A stretch of 64,000 bases of DNA from Incurvaria masculella (Eukaryota; Arthropoda; Insecta; Lepidoptera; Incurvariidae): positions 17,750,501 to 17,814,500 of the forward strand of contig OX335641.1 of NCBI GenBank assembly GCA_946894095.1. The letters are read 5' to 3'. This document shows positions 24,880 through 35,719 of this stretch, piece by piece; position 1 is the first letter of the stretch, and the number at the start of each line of letters is the position of its first letter. A program made the position numbers and the translations under genes. Below the pieces are notes generated by a model. That model made no database searches. It had not been told where the DNA came from and worked only from the letters and a program-made list of their open reading frames with translations.

Positions 24880-25530
24880 CCGGAGGAATTACTATCTTCA
24901 CTGCATGTGTGCGTGCCTGCAACCTGGAAATCGGCCAACGTTCAGCCCGTGCCTAAAAAGGCGATCGATCAGACCCGGCCAACTACCGACGCATAGCCAT
25001 TACCTCTCTTGCTGTAAAGTGATGGAGCGCATCATTAACTCTCAGATGATACATTATCTATATCTATCTATATTTATTTAGAACAATTAACTCCTCGGCG
25101 ATCACCAATACGCCTCACTCTTCTGGAAACCAAGCTAGATCTGCTGAATCTCATATTTCATGTCTCACGTGAGATGGACAATGCGCTCAAAAATCATATG
25201 GCTATCACGCTGGATATAGGTAAAGCGTTTGATCGGGTGTGTCACAAGGTACTGCTGTTAGAGCTACCCTTTAACAGCCTTTCGCCCGATCTATGTGACT
25301 GGATCGCCGACTTTCTGCATGGCCGCGATATATGTAAAAGTCTTGGTGGACAGTTATTACTCCAAAGCTATGTCAGCAAATACCGGCGTAACCAATGGCT
25401 GTTTGCTGTCTTCAACGCTTTTACTGCTGCACATTACTGATCTGCTCAATCTGGGTGACATTGATTGCTACGCAGATGACAGCACGTCAGCGGTACACAA
25501 GTCACCAGACCGCAAGCCGGGCTGAAGTGA
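24880..25530 (+). pseudogene. Non-LTR retrotransposon reverse transcriptase, frameshifted
   Basis: Pieces of an RT domain are readable in shifting frames: TWKSANVQPVPKK (about 24924), SDPANYRRIAITSL (about 24970), KVMERIINSQMIHYL (about 25017), DIGKAFDRVCHKVLLLELP (25213-25269), LCDWIADFLHGR, NTGVTNGCLLSSTLLLLHI and the catalytic-site motif YADDST (about 25468). The order is that of a jockey/CR1-like RT. At least three frameshifts plus stops make it dead. The 3' part from 25221 lies within the tandem duplication and is repeated at 27329-27638. Confidence 0.85.
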
Positions 25531-25639
25531 GGGAGGAAAAGCGGAAACTCTTTGTAAGACTTGAACAGCTAGAAGAGTGTTTTTCCGGACGGGATCTCCA
25601 GAACCTCGTTGAGTATTATTTTATGTAACTGAACATTTT

Positions 25640-25802
25640 GTCAGTCTCGGTAGCCCAGTGGCGCGACGCCTTGCAATTCGATAAGCTTAGTAAGCACCTC
25701 TGAGCGCGTTTAGGTTCTGGATGGGTGACCATTTTAAATCGTTGAGGCTGACCGTGGTTCGGATTCCACGTAAAACTTTAGGTTCTCTTCCTTACTTACT
25801 AG
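25640..25802 (+). repeat. SINE (family A) head, chimeric tRNA/5S type
   Basis: A box TAGCCCAGTGGCGCGAC (25651-25667), then a decayed 5S rRNA-like segment ending GGATGGGTGACCA (25719-25731), then the B-box/T-arm GTGGTTCGGATTCCAC (25754-25769), then the start of the body CCTTACTTACTAG. Most of the body is missing. Duplicated at 27748-27910. Confidence 0.75.
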
Positions 25803-25838
25803 CTTACTAGGGTCCCTAATCCTAATCCCTAGTAAGCT
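25801..25838. repeat. Perfect 12-bp hairpin
   Basis: AGCTTACTAGGG (25801-25812) and CCCTAGTAAGCT (25827-25838) with a 14-nt loop, at the point where the SINE body is lost. It may mark the foldback rearrangement that truncated the SINE. Confidence 0.8.
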
Positions 25839-26136
25839 ATGATGAGTGTATATATGTATATAATGGTTACTAAAAATAAAATTCAACAAATTTGTACCTT
25901 CTTGTATTATTAACTCAAATCCACCAACATGGTTACTGCACTGCGAAAACCGCAATAAATTGGTATTCCAAATGAGTCCGCTAGATTTTCTATTCGGCAA
26001 ATAGGTCAGCTTATTCTTCCTTCGAAATAAAACACCTACGAGAAGATAATATTTTCAAATATCGATGAAAATCGAGGAAAACTCTTGGCCGCGTGCGGCG
26101 CAAACCGAACACGTGCTGCGACCTAGCAGGTCGCGT

Positions 26137-26480
26137 GCTCGCACGTGACGCCGTAACCTAGGCATGGCACGCTCGCCTCGTCACTCGCGCACAGAACGCA
26201 CTCGCTACACCGGCACGGCGATAGATCGACGGCGCTATCCAGAGCAGATCTTCCACTGCATGTAGTGAGCGTGCAGGTGGTGTGCTCATATGTGTGACTC
26301 TGTAACCTAGTCATGGGACCCTCATTTAAACACTCGCGTGCCGAACGTATTCGCTACATTCTACTACAGTAACATAACCACGCTTGCAGAGCAGAACCTT
26401 CCAATCTATGTAGTGAGTGTGCAGGTGGCATGCACGTGGTTTTAACCTATTGTTACTTTTTATTGGGTTGCTTGCATTGT
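26137..26480. repeat. Degenerate tandem repeat, period about 147 bp
   Basis: Two full units and a partial third. GTGCTC...GTAACCTAG recurs at about 26135, 26283 and, degraded, 26430, and each unit carries CACTCGCGY, a GCAGAKCAGA-like block, and TGTAGTGAGYGTGCAGGTGG. GC-rich compared with flanks. An inverted diverged copy lies at 29790-29935. Duplicated at 28245-28588. Confidence 0.7.
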
Positions 26481-26519
26481 CATTCGCGTGCTAAGGGAAC
26501 TTCCTTCATCGGTACTGCA

Positions 26520-26625
26520 AAAGAACTACGAAACACAATTTTTAATAAGAGGACGAGCACTAACCTGGTTCACTAGCTACCTTCTGGACAGATGGCAATT
26601 TGTCAGAATATGCGATAACAAATAA
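26520..26625 (+). pseudogene. Second RT fragment (non-LTR retrotransposon)
   Basis: One frame reads FLIRGRALTWFTSYLLDRWQ (26539-26598) and then FV, the conserved GIRG-x-x-L-x-WF-x-SYL-x-R-x-QFV block of CR1/jockey-like RT domains. No other RT motifs are attached. It differs from the copy at 24880-25530, so it derives from another element. Duplicated at 28628-28733. Confidence 0.75.
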
Positions 26626-26979
26626 CCTAAGCTTGTGATGGTTTTCTTCTTAAAAAAACGAAGTAGCGATTTGGGTAGCTAATTGGTATTAAGCTACGAA
26701 AAACAATCCCTCACGTAAATTTTCTTAGAAAATATTATTTTTCTTAGTATTACCGCGTATTACTAGCAATAACTTAAAATTTTGTTCATAAAATTGCATG
26801 GCTGTAGTGCTGATAATATTTAAATATTCATCTACTCCCATTAGTCATTGTTTGTCGTGATAAAATTTATCGGATGCAATGATGAAAGAAGGAATTTTTT
26901 TGGCCCTGAGATAAGGAATTTAATGCAAGACGCTAACTTTTAAAAAATAATTATGTTACCAAAGAGAACGCTTGGATTT

Positions 26980-27266
26980 TTTTTTAGGAAACAGAATAAG
27001 CCAAGATTATGAACAATATGCTCAGCAATTTCCTTAAACTGGGTTACAGTATGAGTATCGAGTTAAATTTTCTGCATTATCATAGTGACTTCTGTCCTGA
27101 GAATCTTGGTGCCGTAAGTGATAAACAAGGTGAGCGCTTCCACAAATATATTACAGTTATGGAGAGCAGATACAAAGGAAGGTGGGACATGATGGAACAT
27201 GATGGCAGACTACTTCTTTCTGGATGTTGAAAAGAAATTAAAAGGATATAAAGCATAAGAGAAAAA
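26980..27266 (+). pseudogene. Fragment of a repetitive arthropod transposon-associated protein
   Basis: Open for 73 codons (27009-27230), with LNFLHYHSDF, PENLGAVSD, QGERFHKYI and YKGRWDMM. This matches a domain I recognise from multi-copy insect proteins (pattern H-S-H-x-D-[FY]-F-P-x-N-L-G then GERFHQD and YQGRW), which I believe are transposon-derived; the superfamily is uncertain. Upstream homologous codons (GNRISQDYEQ) lie in another frame, so it is broken. It ends near the duplication breakpoint and is repeated at 29088-29374. Confidence 0.6.
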
Positions 27267-27747
27267 GATTGAACAGGAGTTTGGAAGGAAGTAGAAAAAT
27301 AGACTTGAAATTATACACTATTTTTAACTAAAGCGTTTGATCGGGTGTGTCACAAGGTACTGCTGTTAGAGCTACCCTTTAACAGCCTTTCGCCCGATCT
27401 ATGTGACTGGATCGCCGACTTTCTGCATGGCCGCGATATATGTAAAAGTCTTGGTGGACAGTTATTACTCCAAAGCTATGTCAGCAAATACCGGCGTAAC
27501 CAATGGCTGTTTGCTGTCTTCAACGCTTTTACTGCTGCACATTACTGATCTGCTCAATCTGGGTGACATTGATTGCTACGCAGATGACAGCACGTCAGCG
27601 GTACACAAGTCACCAGACCGCAAGCCGGGCTGAAGTGAGGGAGGAAAAGCGGAAACTCTTTGTAAGACTTGAACAGCTAGAAGAGTGTTTTTCCGGACGG
27701 GATCTCCAGAACCTCGTTGAGTATTATTTTATGTAACTGAACATTTT

Positions 27748-27910
27748 GTCAGTCTCGGTAGCCCAGTGGCGCGACGCCTTGCAATTCGATAAGCTTAGTA
27801 AGCACCTCTGAGCGCGTTTAGGTTCTGGATGGGTGACCATTTTAAATCGTTGAGGCTGACCGTGGTTCGGATTCCACGTAAAACTTTAGGTTCTCTTCCT
27901 TACTTACTAG
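27748..27910 (+). repeat. SINE (family A) chimeric head, duplicate copy
   Basis: Second copy of 25640-25802 within the tandem duplication. Confidence 0.75.
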
Positions 27911-28244
27911 CTTACTAGGGTCCCTAATCCTAATCCCTAGTAAGCTATGATGAGTGTATATATGTATATAATGGTTACTAAAAATAAAATTCAACAAATT
28001 TGTACCTTCTTGTATTATTAACTCAAATCCACCAACATGGTTACTGCACTGCGAAAACCGCAATAAATTGGTATTCCAAATGAGTCCGCTAGATTTTCTA
28101 TTCGGCAAATAGGTCAGCTTATTCTTCCTTCGAAATAAAACACCTACGAGAAGATAATATTTTCAAATATCGATGAAAATCGAGGAAAACTCTTGGCCGC
28201 GTGCGGCGCAAACCGAACACGTGCTGCGACCTAGCAGGTCGCGT

Positions 28245-28588
28245 GCTCGCACGTGACGCCGTAACCTAGGCATGGCACGCTCGCCTCGTCACTCGCGCAC
28301 AGAACGCACTCGCTACACCGGCACGGCGATAGATCGACGGCGCTATCCAGAGCAGATCTTCCACTGCATGTAGTGAGCGTGCAGGTGGTGTGCTCATATG
28401 TGTGACTCTGTAACCTAGTCATGGGACCCTCATTTAAACACTCGCGTGCCGAACGTATTCGCTACATTCTACTACAGTAACATAACCACGCTTGCAGAGC
28501 AGAACCTTCCAATCTATGTAGTGAGTGTGCAGGTGGCATGCACGTGGTTTTAACCTATTGTTACTTTTTATTGGGTTGCTTGCATTGT
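28245..28588. repeat. 147-bp degenerate tandem repeat, duplicate copy
   Basis: Second copy of 26137-26480. Confidence 0.7.
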
Positions 28589-28627
28589 CATTCGCGTGCT
28601 AAGGGAACTTCCTTCATCGGTACTGCA

Positions 28628-28733
28628 AAAGAACTACGAAACACAATTTTTAATAAGAGGACGAGCACTAACCTGGTTCACTAGCTACCTTCTGGACAGA
28701 TGGCAATTTGTCAGAATATGCGATAACAAATAA
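28628..28733 (+). pseudogene. RT fragment, duplicate copy
   Basis: Second copy of 26520-26625. Confidence 0.75.
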
Positions 28734-29087
28734 CCTAAGCTTGTGATGGTTTTCTTCTTAAAAAAACGAAGTAGCGATTTGGGTAGCTAATTGGTATTAA
28801 GCTACGAAAAACAATCCCTCACGTAAATTTTCTTAGAAAATATTATTTTTCTTAGTATTACCGCGTATTACTAGCAATAACTTAAAATTTTGTTCATAAA
28901 ATTGCATGGCTGTAGTGCTGATAATATTTAAATATTCATCTACTCCCATTAGTCATTGTTTGTCGTGATAAAATTTATCGGATGCAATGATGAAAGAAGG
29001 AATTTTTTTGGCCCTGAGATAAGGAATTTAATGCAAGACGCTAACTTTTAAAAAATAATTATGTTACCAAAGAGAACGCTTGGATTT

Positions 29088-29374
29088 TTTTTTAGGAAAC
29101 AGAATAAGCCAAGATTATGAACAATATGCTCAGCAATTTCCTTAAACTGGGTTACAGTATGAGTATCGAGTTAAATTTTCTGCATTATCATAGTGACTTC
29201 TGTCCTGAGAATCTTGGTGCCGTAAGTGATAAACAAGGTGAGCGCTTCCACAAATATATTACAGTTATGGAGAGCAGATACAAAGGAAGGTGGGACATGA
29301 TGGAACATGATGGCAGACTACTTCTTTCTGGATGTTGAAAAGAAATTAAAAGGATATAAAGCATAAGAGAAAAA
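29088..29374 (+). pseudogene. Transposon-associated protein fragment, duplicate copy
   Basis: Second copy of 26980-27266, here followed by its original downstream sequence, which includes AATAAAAATAAA near 29508 as a possible polyadenylation signal. Confidence 0.6.
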
Positions 29375-29789
29375 GATTGAACAGGAGTTTGGAAGGAAGT
29401 AGAAAAATAGACTTGAAATTATACACTATTTTTAACTAATGCTGTTAGTTTTTATTTTTAAATTTGTCCATGAACATTTTCAGGCCGTCTTAAATATGCA
29501 TGTCATCAATAAAAATAAATCTTGAAGTGCTAGAAAAAAACCAAAGCTTTAGTTTAATGTAATTGGTTGGTGTAATTGGTAAAAACACAATTACTGAAAA
29601 GGGAAAAAAAACTTAATTTTGCAGGTCTGTGTAGTTCGTTTTACAACTCTTTATATAAATTATATTATTAAAATAATTTTCACCCTGCTGCATTTTTTTA
29701 GGATGCCGGACCCAATAAGCGTATTTCTCATAAAACGATTTGCTGGTGAACTCATTTCATTAGCGATATTTCATTAGCGTCCCAGATAT

Positions 29790-29935
29790 GTGCCAATTCT
29801 CTATATTTCGCGCTACCTGCACTCTCACTGTAGATGCCGTACTGTGTAGAGCGATATACCGCCGTGCCGATGCAGCGAGTACTCTTAGCACGCGAGTGAC
29901 AAGGACAACAACCTATTAAAACGTTATAGTGTGGT
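29790..29935 (-). repeat. Inverted, diverged 147-bp repeat unit
   Basis: The reverse complement contains TGTCACTCGCGTGCTAAGAG, CATCGGCACGGCGGTATA and GAGTGCAGGTAGC, matching the units at 26137-26480 in order. It lies outside the 2,108-bp duplication and is opposite in strand. Confidence 0.6.
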
Positions 29936-30605
29936 TATGGTCATATACGGAGACACCACCAAGGTTCTGGGGGCTTACCATAGTAAATAATCCGAAAAAA
30001 TCATAACACACTTTAAAACGTCAGATGACATTGAAATCTTGCATACGCATAAGGATCGATGGCAATACAATTTTAACGTATTTGCCATTGTATGAGCCCT
30101 TGTTATAAAATAGTTCCAGCTTAACTTCATACATTATGAAGTTAAGCTGATACGATATGATATTTTTGAAATTTTATTGCTGTATTGGTCATCAACGATG
30201 GTGTTTTTAAAGTTAATTTAAGTATTATTAGTAAATAGTATTAGCTAAATTTAAGTAATAACATTGTAAATTTTATAGTGTTTTTACAATACCGTTTTGA
30301 CAACGGTCGAATGTAGATAAATAAATTAATTAAGATGTAATATTGTTAAGAGAGCGCCATCTGCGAAGGGATAGTGCTACTAGAAAACTGAAGTGGAAAG
30401 CAGTATTGAAATTATTTTTTTTCTTTTTAGTTTGATCTGCTATAAACCGTGTTTTTTTAGTTTATTTTAAACTATTATTTTTATAATTGACATTTTTATT
30501 GGCCACCATATTTTTTATGAAATCATAATTTATCATGTATTATATTTTTTTATCCTTTTGTAGATAGGCACAAATGTTACAAAATTTTGTAATCAAGTAA
30601 CTAAT
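29936..30605. other. AT-rich sequence with one hairpin
   Basis: Nothing recognised except the hairpin at 30117-30149. Confidence 0.45.
30117..30149. repeat. Perfect 14-bp hairpin
   Basis: CAGCTTAACTTCAT (30117-30130), 5-nt loop ACATT, ATGAAGTTAAGCTG (30136-30149). Arms are perfect. Confidence 0.9.
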
Positions 30606-30609
30606 ACAT

Positions 30610-30720
30610 GAGTAATATATTATATACTGGCTGCGGTACCCGGCTCCGCTCGGGTTAGTGTCGGCTAAATTATTTCATGGACAAAAAGTAGCCCACATGG
30701 CTGATCCAAAATATGGTCAA
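30610..30720 (+). repeat. Decayed lepidopteran interspersed repeat
   Basis: CTGCGGTACCCGGCTCCGCTCG and GGACAAAAAGTAGCCCAC resemble a common lepidopteran repeat with a CCGC-GGCTCCGCTC core. Recognition is from memory, so the family is not named. Confidence 0.4.
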
Positions 30721-30814
30721 ACCAGCCATAATGAGAAAGGTCATAATGAGAAACATCCAATAATTCCCATTTAAAGCTTCGTTGACATTTGGTGGCTATT
30801 TAAAAAAATAGCAT

Positions 30815-30960
30815 ATTCCGCCAGAACCTTTCTGCACTCGCACTGCTACATTGCTTACCGAGTAAGTAAGTAGGTAAGTTTTGCGTGGACTCCAACCCAC
30901 AGTCAGCCTCAACATCGAAAACGGTAACCTATCCCGAAACTGACTGCTCCCAGAGATGCT
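30815..30960 (-). repeat. SINE (family A) chimeric-head fragment
   Basis: The reverse complement contains GATGTTGAGGCTGACTGTGG, GGAGTCCACG and CTTACTTACTCGG, matching the 3' part of the chimeric head at 25730-25800, followed by degraded body (CCAGAACCTTTCTGC on the plus strand). Confidence 0.6.
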
Positions 30961-31204
30961 ATACGTTGATAAAATAAACATATAAATGGGATGAGTGGTT
31001 CACAAGTTTAAATTATTTAACACTCACTGCTCACCCCTGTGGTAATTAAGCGTTTTATTATGTAGCCTTGCAGTCGTATTCAGAGTGAACCTGTCAAAAC
31101 TTAGTACGAGTTTATGACCGGACTAACCATACAAAAATAGTCCGACCGCCCACTCTGAATTCTACTGTAAAAGTTTTGAGTGGAATCAGGCTAGACGTAG
31201 TTTT

Positions 31205-31325
31205 TTTTTATGTTAAGCACGGCATATGGTGTACGCCAGGACATATTAAGGTGCCCGACGATGCCCATGGGATTTCGAACTCACAGGGCGGCTGCGAAAA
31301 ACATGCCGGCTAGATACAAACCTCA
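31205..31325 (+). repeat. Interspersed repeat R5 fragment
   Basis: TACGCCAGGACATATTAAGGTGC, GACGATGCCCATGGG and GCGGCTGCGAAAAACATGCC (paraphrased by landmarks) match 10080-10160. It preserves the undisrupted TTAA that M1 occupied at 14690. Confidence 0.6.
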
Positions 31326-31629
31326 TCTAAATCGAGTAATTGGTTTTCAAGTAATAATCTTGTTATCCCACTGGTCGCACCTCTGGCGATTTACCGTGAT
31401 GCTCAGTAGTCGTATAGTTGCGGGAAATATCAAGCCATACTTTAGCATAACATTATGACATTAGCGCGAAAAATAACGAAAAGAATAAAAATAATAAAAA
31501 TATTCTAATCGAAAATAATATAATCAGCTGTAAATACTGCCAGCTTTATAACTGCGTAATAAAATTAGGTTAACAAAATAACATATTAAATACCCTTCTA
31601 ACTGGACTAATGAGTGCTAACTAGGTTGC
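31326..31629. other. AT-rich sequence, nothing recognised
   Basis: No gene or repeat recognised. Confidence 0.4.
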
Positions 31630-31770
31630 GGTGGGCACCGGACTTGGGCGCCGCGCGTTGGACCGCAGTGTTAGCGCGGCGGTGGGTTTGTGACCGTCGC
31701 GCGCGCGTCGCCGCGTCGGGGCTTGGAGTGCACGGGTGTCATTGGCGCCTGCGCCTTAGGCTTCAGACGC
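31630..31770. other. CpG-rich island
   Basis: Dense CpG run with GCGCGCGCGTCGCCGCGTCG near 31700. No ORF of note. Candidate regulatory or conserved element. Confidence 0.35.
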
Positions 31771-31789
31771 CGTAAAACGCTTTTTCATT

Positions 31790-32470
31790 TTTAACCGACC
31801 TAAAAAAAAGAAGGAGGTTCTATGTTCGAACTTAAGTTTTTTTTTTCTTATTTTGCATCTTCAATGGAGAATTTATTGGGATTAATTTTTTTATTCGCTT
31901 TTTTTTTTATAATACATTGGTATTTTCACTTCATACTACCATACTACATAAATAAAATATTAAAATAATTTTGGGCTTAGTTATGCGTTGTGATGCAAGA
32001 GTTAGACGGTTAATAATCTATCTTTTCCGCTCTGAACAGGTAATTGAACGGAGATGATTTTATTTGTGGTTTCTTAAATCTACTGCGACTAGTAACAGCA
32101 AAAAGAGGACCTAAAACTACTAGATAGCTAATGATGTCAATCATTCGAATTGTGCCATATGAAATTCCATGAAACTCTCCCAAAACATATGATATATAGA
32201 GTTGAGTGAGAAACAAACAGATTTTGTACAAATATTTTTAGACTTTTCTACATATTATAAACAGTTATGATTAAAAATCATAAATTTCCCTATGATTAGG
32301 GTCGATTGTTAGAAATTGCATGATAAAAAAAATCCGCCTTTGCTTTTGTATAAATTGCAATATATGCAGAATATGATTATTCACAGTATACATTTATTCA
32401 TCATATCTTAGGTTTATATCATTTAATACAAAAAGACAGAAACGGGCAGCCTTCCAAAATTACAAATCCT
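31790..32470. other. AT-rich sequence, trace repeat at left edge
   Basis: TTTTTAACCGACCTAAAAAA followed by GGAGGTTCT at about 31787-31825 resembles the common lepidopteran AACCGACTTC-A(n)-GGAGGTTCT repeat. Nothing else is seen. Confidence 0.35.
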
Positions 32471-32474
32471 TTAA

Positions 32475-32945
32475 GGCGCTAGGACTAGCCAACTACTCGC
32501 GCCATACAAATGCACTTTTTAACAAATGTAATAATATGTTGTGAAACGCTTCAGTAAATCCAAATAGAACTCCAGACTGCTAATGGATTGTTAATATTTT
32601 TTGATTCCATCATTTATTTGAATAATAATAAAAATTAAAAAGTTGATTTTTCTCATTAGAAATCTGAAATTAATTCGATTTCTAGATATAAGCAGACAAC
32701 AGCATATATGCATAAACAAAAAAATCCATTTTCTTTTAGATTTCTACATTTAGTCAAAAAAGTTCGGAAATGGACACCGTTTTTGCAATGTATTTTGTAT
32801 AGAAAAGGAAACATACATTAACGAAAATAGGTTGATTCCTAGACAAGGAATCATATATTGTAAGAATGTAACTTATAATCGTCAGACTTAGTTAGTTAAC
32901 TTGGGGTGCCTCGTCTAACTTTGCGATTTGGCTAGTACCAGGGCC
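32475..32945 (+). mobile_element. MITE family M2, 471 bp, TTAA-flanked
   Basis: Same length as the nested copy at 13757-14227 and its reverse complement throughout, with only scattered substitutions. Ends GGCGCTAGGACTAGCC and GGCTAGTACCAGGGCC; TTAA at 32471-32474 and 32946-32949. The right flank meets the LINE fragment that follows. No coding capacity. Confidence 0.88.
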
Positions 32946-32954
32946 TTAAGCCCG

Positions 32955-33395
32955 CTCCGAGCTGTAGTCTGTGTACAGACAGAAACCTCCGAACGATTCG
33001 AAGTGATTCGAGCGATCGAGATTAGAACTGCATTCTGCACATGGAATTGGAGCCCAATATCGAAATCTAAATTTTCTAAATGGTTGGCCAAATTTTTTGG
33101 AACAACGCGATTCGTAAATTCGTAGACATAACAATTGGCACGATGGTGGTTTCCCGTGCACGCCACGTAGCGGTAACCTCGTGGGCCAGGTCTAAATATT
33201 TCAATAGCTTTTTATTTTCGGCCTTGTCGAGGTTTTCGTCATGTGGTATTGTTTTGTACCAAGTTTTGTACCAAGACAATATCAGGCTTGTTGCACTCGA
33301 TTGACTTATGGATTTGTATGGTCGATCCCAATAGAGCTTAGTACCATCCTTTTCTAACACGTATTTTGGTTTGTATTTATAATATGGTACCACTA
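32955..33395 (-). pseudogene. Non-LTR retrotransposon C-terminal region, frameshifted
   Basis: The minus-strand frame 33393-33076 contains YYKYKPKYVLE, KLYWDRP, IPHDENLDKAE, KYLDLAHEVTATWR and IVPIVMS, the characteristic post-RT region of a LINE family abundant in Lepidoptera. A frameshift near 33120 moves the continuation (PKNLANHLENLDF, QFHVQNAVLISIARI) to another frame, ending near 32960. The segment between KLYWDRP and IPHDE is also shortened or substituted. Confidence 0.78.
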
Positions 33396-35368
33396 AGTAA
33401 ATGAGTTAAGTCTTATTATTATTATTAATTTGCAAATACTCCACCGATCGAATACCCGATCTAGTGACTGTACTTTACTGAGCCTGCACTTGCATGAGAG
33501 GGAAAAAAAAACTACCGCGGCGTCCTGAATCAAAAAGCCAGATGACACAGATTGCGTAGAAGTCGATTTTCTATCACATGTAGTATAAGGATTTACCTGG
33601 AATGAGCATTGACTTTTATAAAATCGCAGAGGGGTGGCTGAAACTCTAAATCATCATTTGCCGGCACAATTTCATCCCTTTTGAGACCCATGATTATTTT
33701 ATATGATATTATTTTACATGAAAGTGTTCACATTAACTTGCATTAGTTTCGCCGAACCTATGCAAAATTCTTTCAAGTAGGCCATTTTGTTCTGCTCTTG
33801 TAGATACTTTTGTTTCGCAAAAAGACTGATTTATTTTCAAATTGCTGATAAAGTTGCACAGAACCGTTTTCACTTTTCTAATTAAGAACACCAAATCAAC
33901 AAGACCTTTTAAGAACATATTTACACCCGCGTGTTCAAATCATTAGGTGGTATATGGAAATTTAAGTATATATATGTTAATGGCAAAAGGTATTTAAATT
34001 TCCGTTTAAAAGGTTCGCTCACACTCAACAACATGTTATTAGCAGGATGTCGTGACTGAAATTGAGCTATGAAAAGGTCGTTTTTGAACTGAGCAGCTAC
34101 CGATGAAGTTAATATGTTTATATTTTAGAAAAACCGCTGCGGAGATTTTTTGCTGTAAATAAATCTGTATTACATATAAAGCACCAAACGAATGTTTTAT
34201 TAGGTATTGAAATTCGTATGGTTTAAAATTGATCATTTTTAAGTTTACAGTATGTTGCAGCAAGCTTGAAACTAATTTTTTTATTTTATGGGTAATCTAC
34301 ATAATATTTAATACCCAAGCGTGGACATTTTATATAGTATTTTTTGCACGTGCACATACACATATTAGCCAAATACGAATACAAAAATCAGACAGAAAAT
34401 AAAGACAATTCTCCTTATTTACACTTCATAATTTTACAAAATCCCAACTAGAAGTGTCGGAGCATCGAAATTTACGAAACGCTTCTAAGTACGTAGATTG
34501 TATTCAAAGCTTTCGACCCGGAGGCGGGTCTAAAAGTTCCGTGACAAGTTATCCGATAGCTATAAGTGGCGGCAGTCATGAAACCGACCGCTCTAAATCA
34601 TAATGTGATTTACGATATATTACTAAATTGCGAAAAGCCCGGCGGGACTGTAATTTTCATTAATTCTTCGCGAATTCCACAGTAATCTGAAAGCAATTTG
34701 GACGTTTTTATTTCGCGAAGTAATTATTATTATTTGTTTGGAGGCCGGCCAGCTTGATGTATGGCTGGATAATGGATCAATGTGATGGTTAGATTAAAAT
34801 CAAATGAGCCATCACACAGCATATACATTTCTGACTATAAATGTTCTCATACTGTCCAGAGCAACTTATTGTGTAGTTTTTTCGATGAATTAATCAATTC
34901 CCACAAAGTGTATAATACATTTTTTAAAAACGACTATAGACGACCTTATCAATAACTTGGTTTCCATATGTATTTATTTATTCATTTATTATCTGATCAT
35001 ACCCAGATTTTTGAAATACCTATTCAATATTATACACTAAATGTACATTTAAGCTCTATCTATATGTTCATGAACCTTTGTATCCTTGTTGTGTGATTCG
35101 ATACACATATTACCTTGAAAGATGATGAAGAAACAGCCAGATAGATTAATTATACGGAAACAACCTACATTTGGGTATTGGGTATCATGCATGCAAGTTC
35201 GGGCAAATTTCATAATAATTAAATCTGTTATGTAAGTGATCAAAATATATATTCAGGTACAACAAAAAAATATGTTGACCAAAATAAAACTGGTAATAGA
35301 TTTCCGTAATTTCACACATAGAATAATCTGCCTTTTTAGTTAATATTTTGATACAGATTTTTCCAATG
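33396..35368. other. AT-rich sequence; one candidate conserved patch
   Basis: No gene recognised. 34640-34800 stands out, with AATTCTTCGCGAATTCC and TAATTATTATTATT motifs next to GGAGGCCGGCCAGC. This mixture is typical of conserved non-coding DNA, but nothing proves it. Confidence 0.35.
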
Positions 35369-35719
35369 TTAAGCAAAAATCGTAATCCGTTCGGTCCCTT
35401 TATTCAGCGTTACCACAAATAAGCGCTTTCCCGGCCTTTGTATCAGTTTCTGCAGCAATTTTCTTTTGTCACTCGCCCGGGAAGCGAACGCGCAACTATC
35501 GGCGCGTGGCGCGGCTATTGTCACCCAATGTTGCTCCTTTTGTGTAGGCTTTTCGCAGAAATTGTACTTTCCCGGAGGCAGTAGGTGGGCAATAATGGCC
35601 TGGCGAGTCAAAAAATTAGGTCGCTCTTTGACGTACGAAAGAAGCCTTCTTAAGGCTCTTAGTGCCTTTCCACGGAGCTCGTATATACAAAGGATAATTG
35701 GATAAGAGAACACTACCAT
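35369..35719 (-). other. 116-codon open frame, unrecognised
   Basis: Longer than chance would usually give in AT-rich sequence and moderately GC-rich, with basic character and the stretch LRGKALRALRRLLSYVKERP. No family is recognised, the start is not distinctive and there is no nearby polyadenylation signal or splice pair. It may be part of an old element or a conserved non-coding block. Confidence 0.25.

Larger units (their letters stand above)
25221..27328. repeat. 2,108-bp direct tandem duplication, copy 1
   Basis: Every feature in this interval recurs exactly 2,108 bp downstream, with the same ORFs and no length change at the homopolymers I compared. The unit starts inside the RT pseudogene at TAAAGCGTTTGATCGGG and ends in AT-rich sequence (ATTTTTAAC). 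The trinucleotide TAA is shared at the breakpoints (25221, 27329, 29437). Confidence 0.93.
27329..29436. repeat. 2,108-bp direct tandem duplication, copy 2
   Basis: Same order and apparently identical sequence as 25221-27328. It begins mid-RT, immediately after AT-rich sequence, showing that the duplication joined the right end of the unit to its left end. After 29436 unique sequence resumes (TAATGCTGTTAG). Confidence 0.93.

Noticed and set aside
25221..29436. CRISPR-like or satellite array
   Set aside because: It is a simple two-copy direct duplication of 2,108 bp; there are no short repeats with unique spacers anywhere in the window, and the DNA is eukaryotic.
33076..33393. 105-codon ORF as a host gene
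   Set aside because: KLYWDRP, KYLDLAHEV and VPIVMS identify it as the C-terminus of a repetitive LINE, and it is frameshifted.
35369..35719. 116-codon ORF as a confident gene
   Set aside because: No recognised family, start context, splice pair or polyadenylation signal; kept only as an unclassified open frame.
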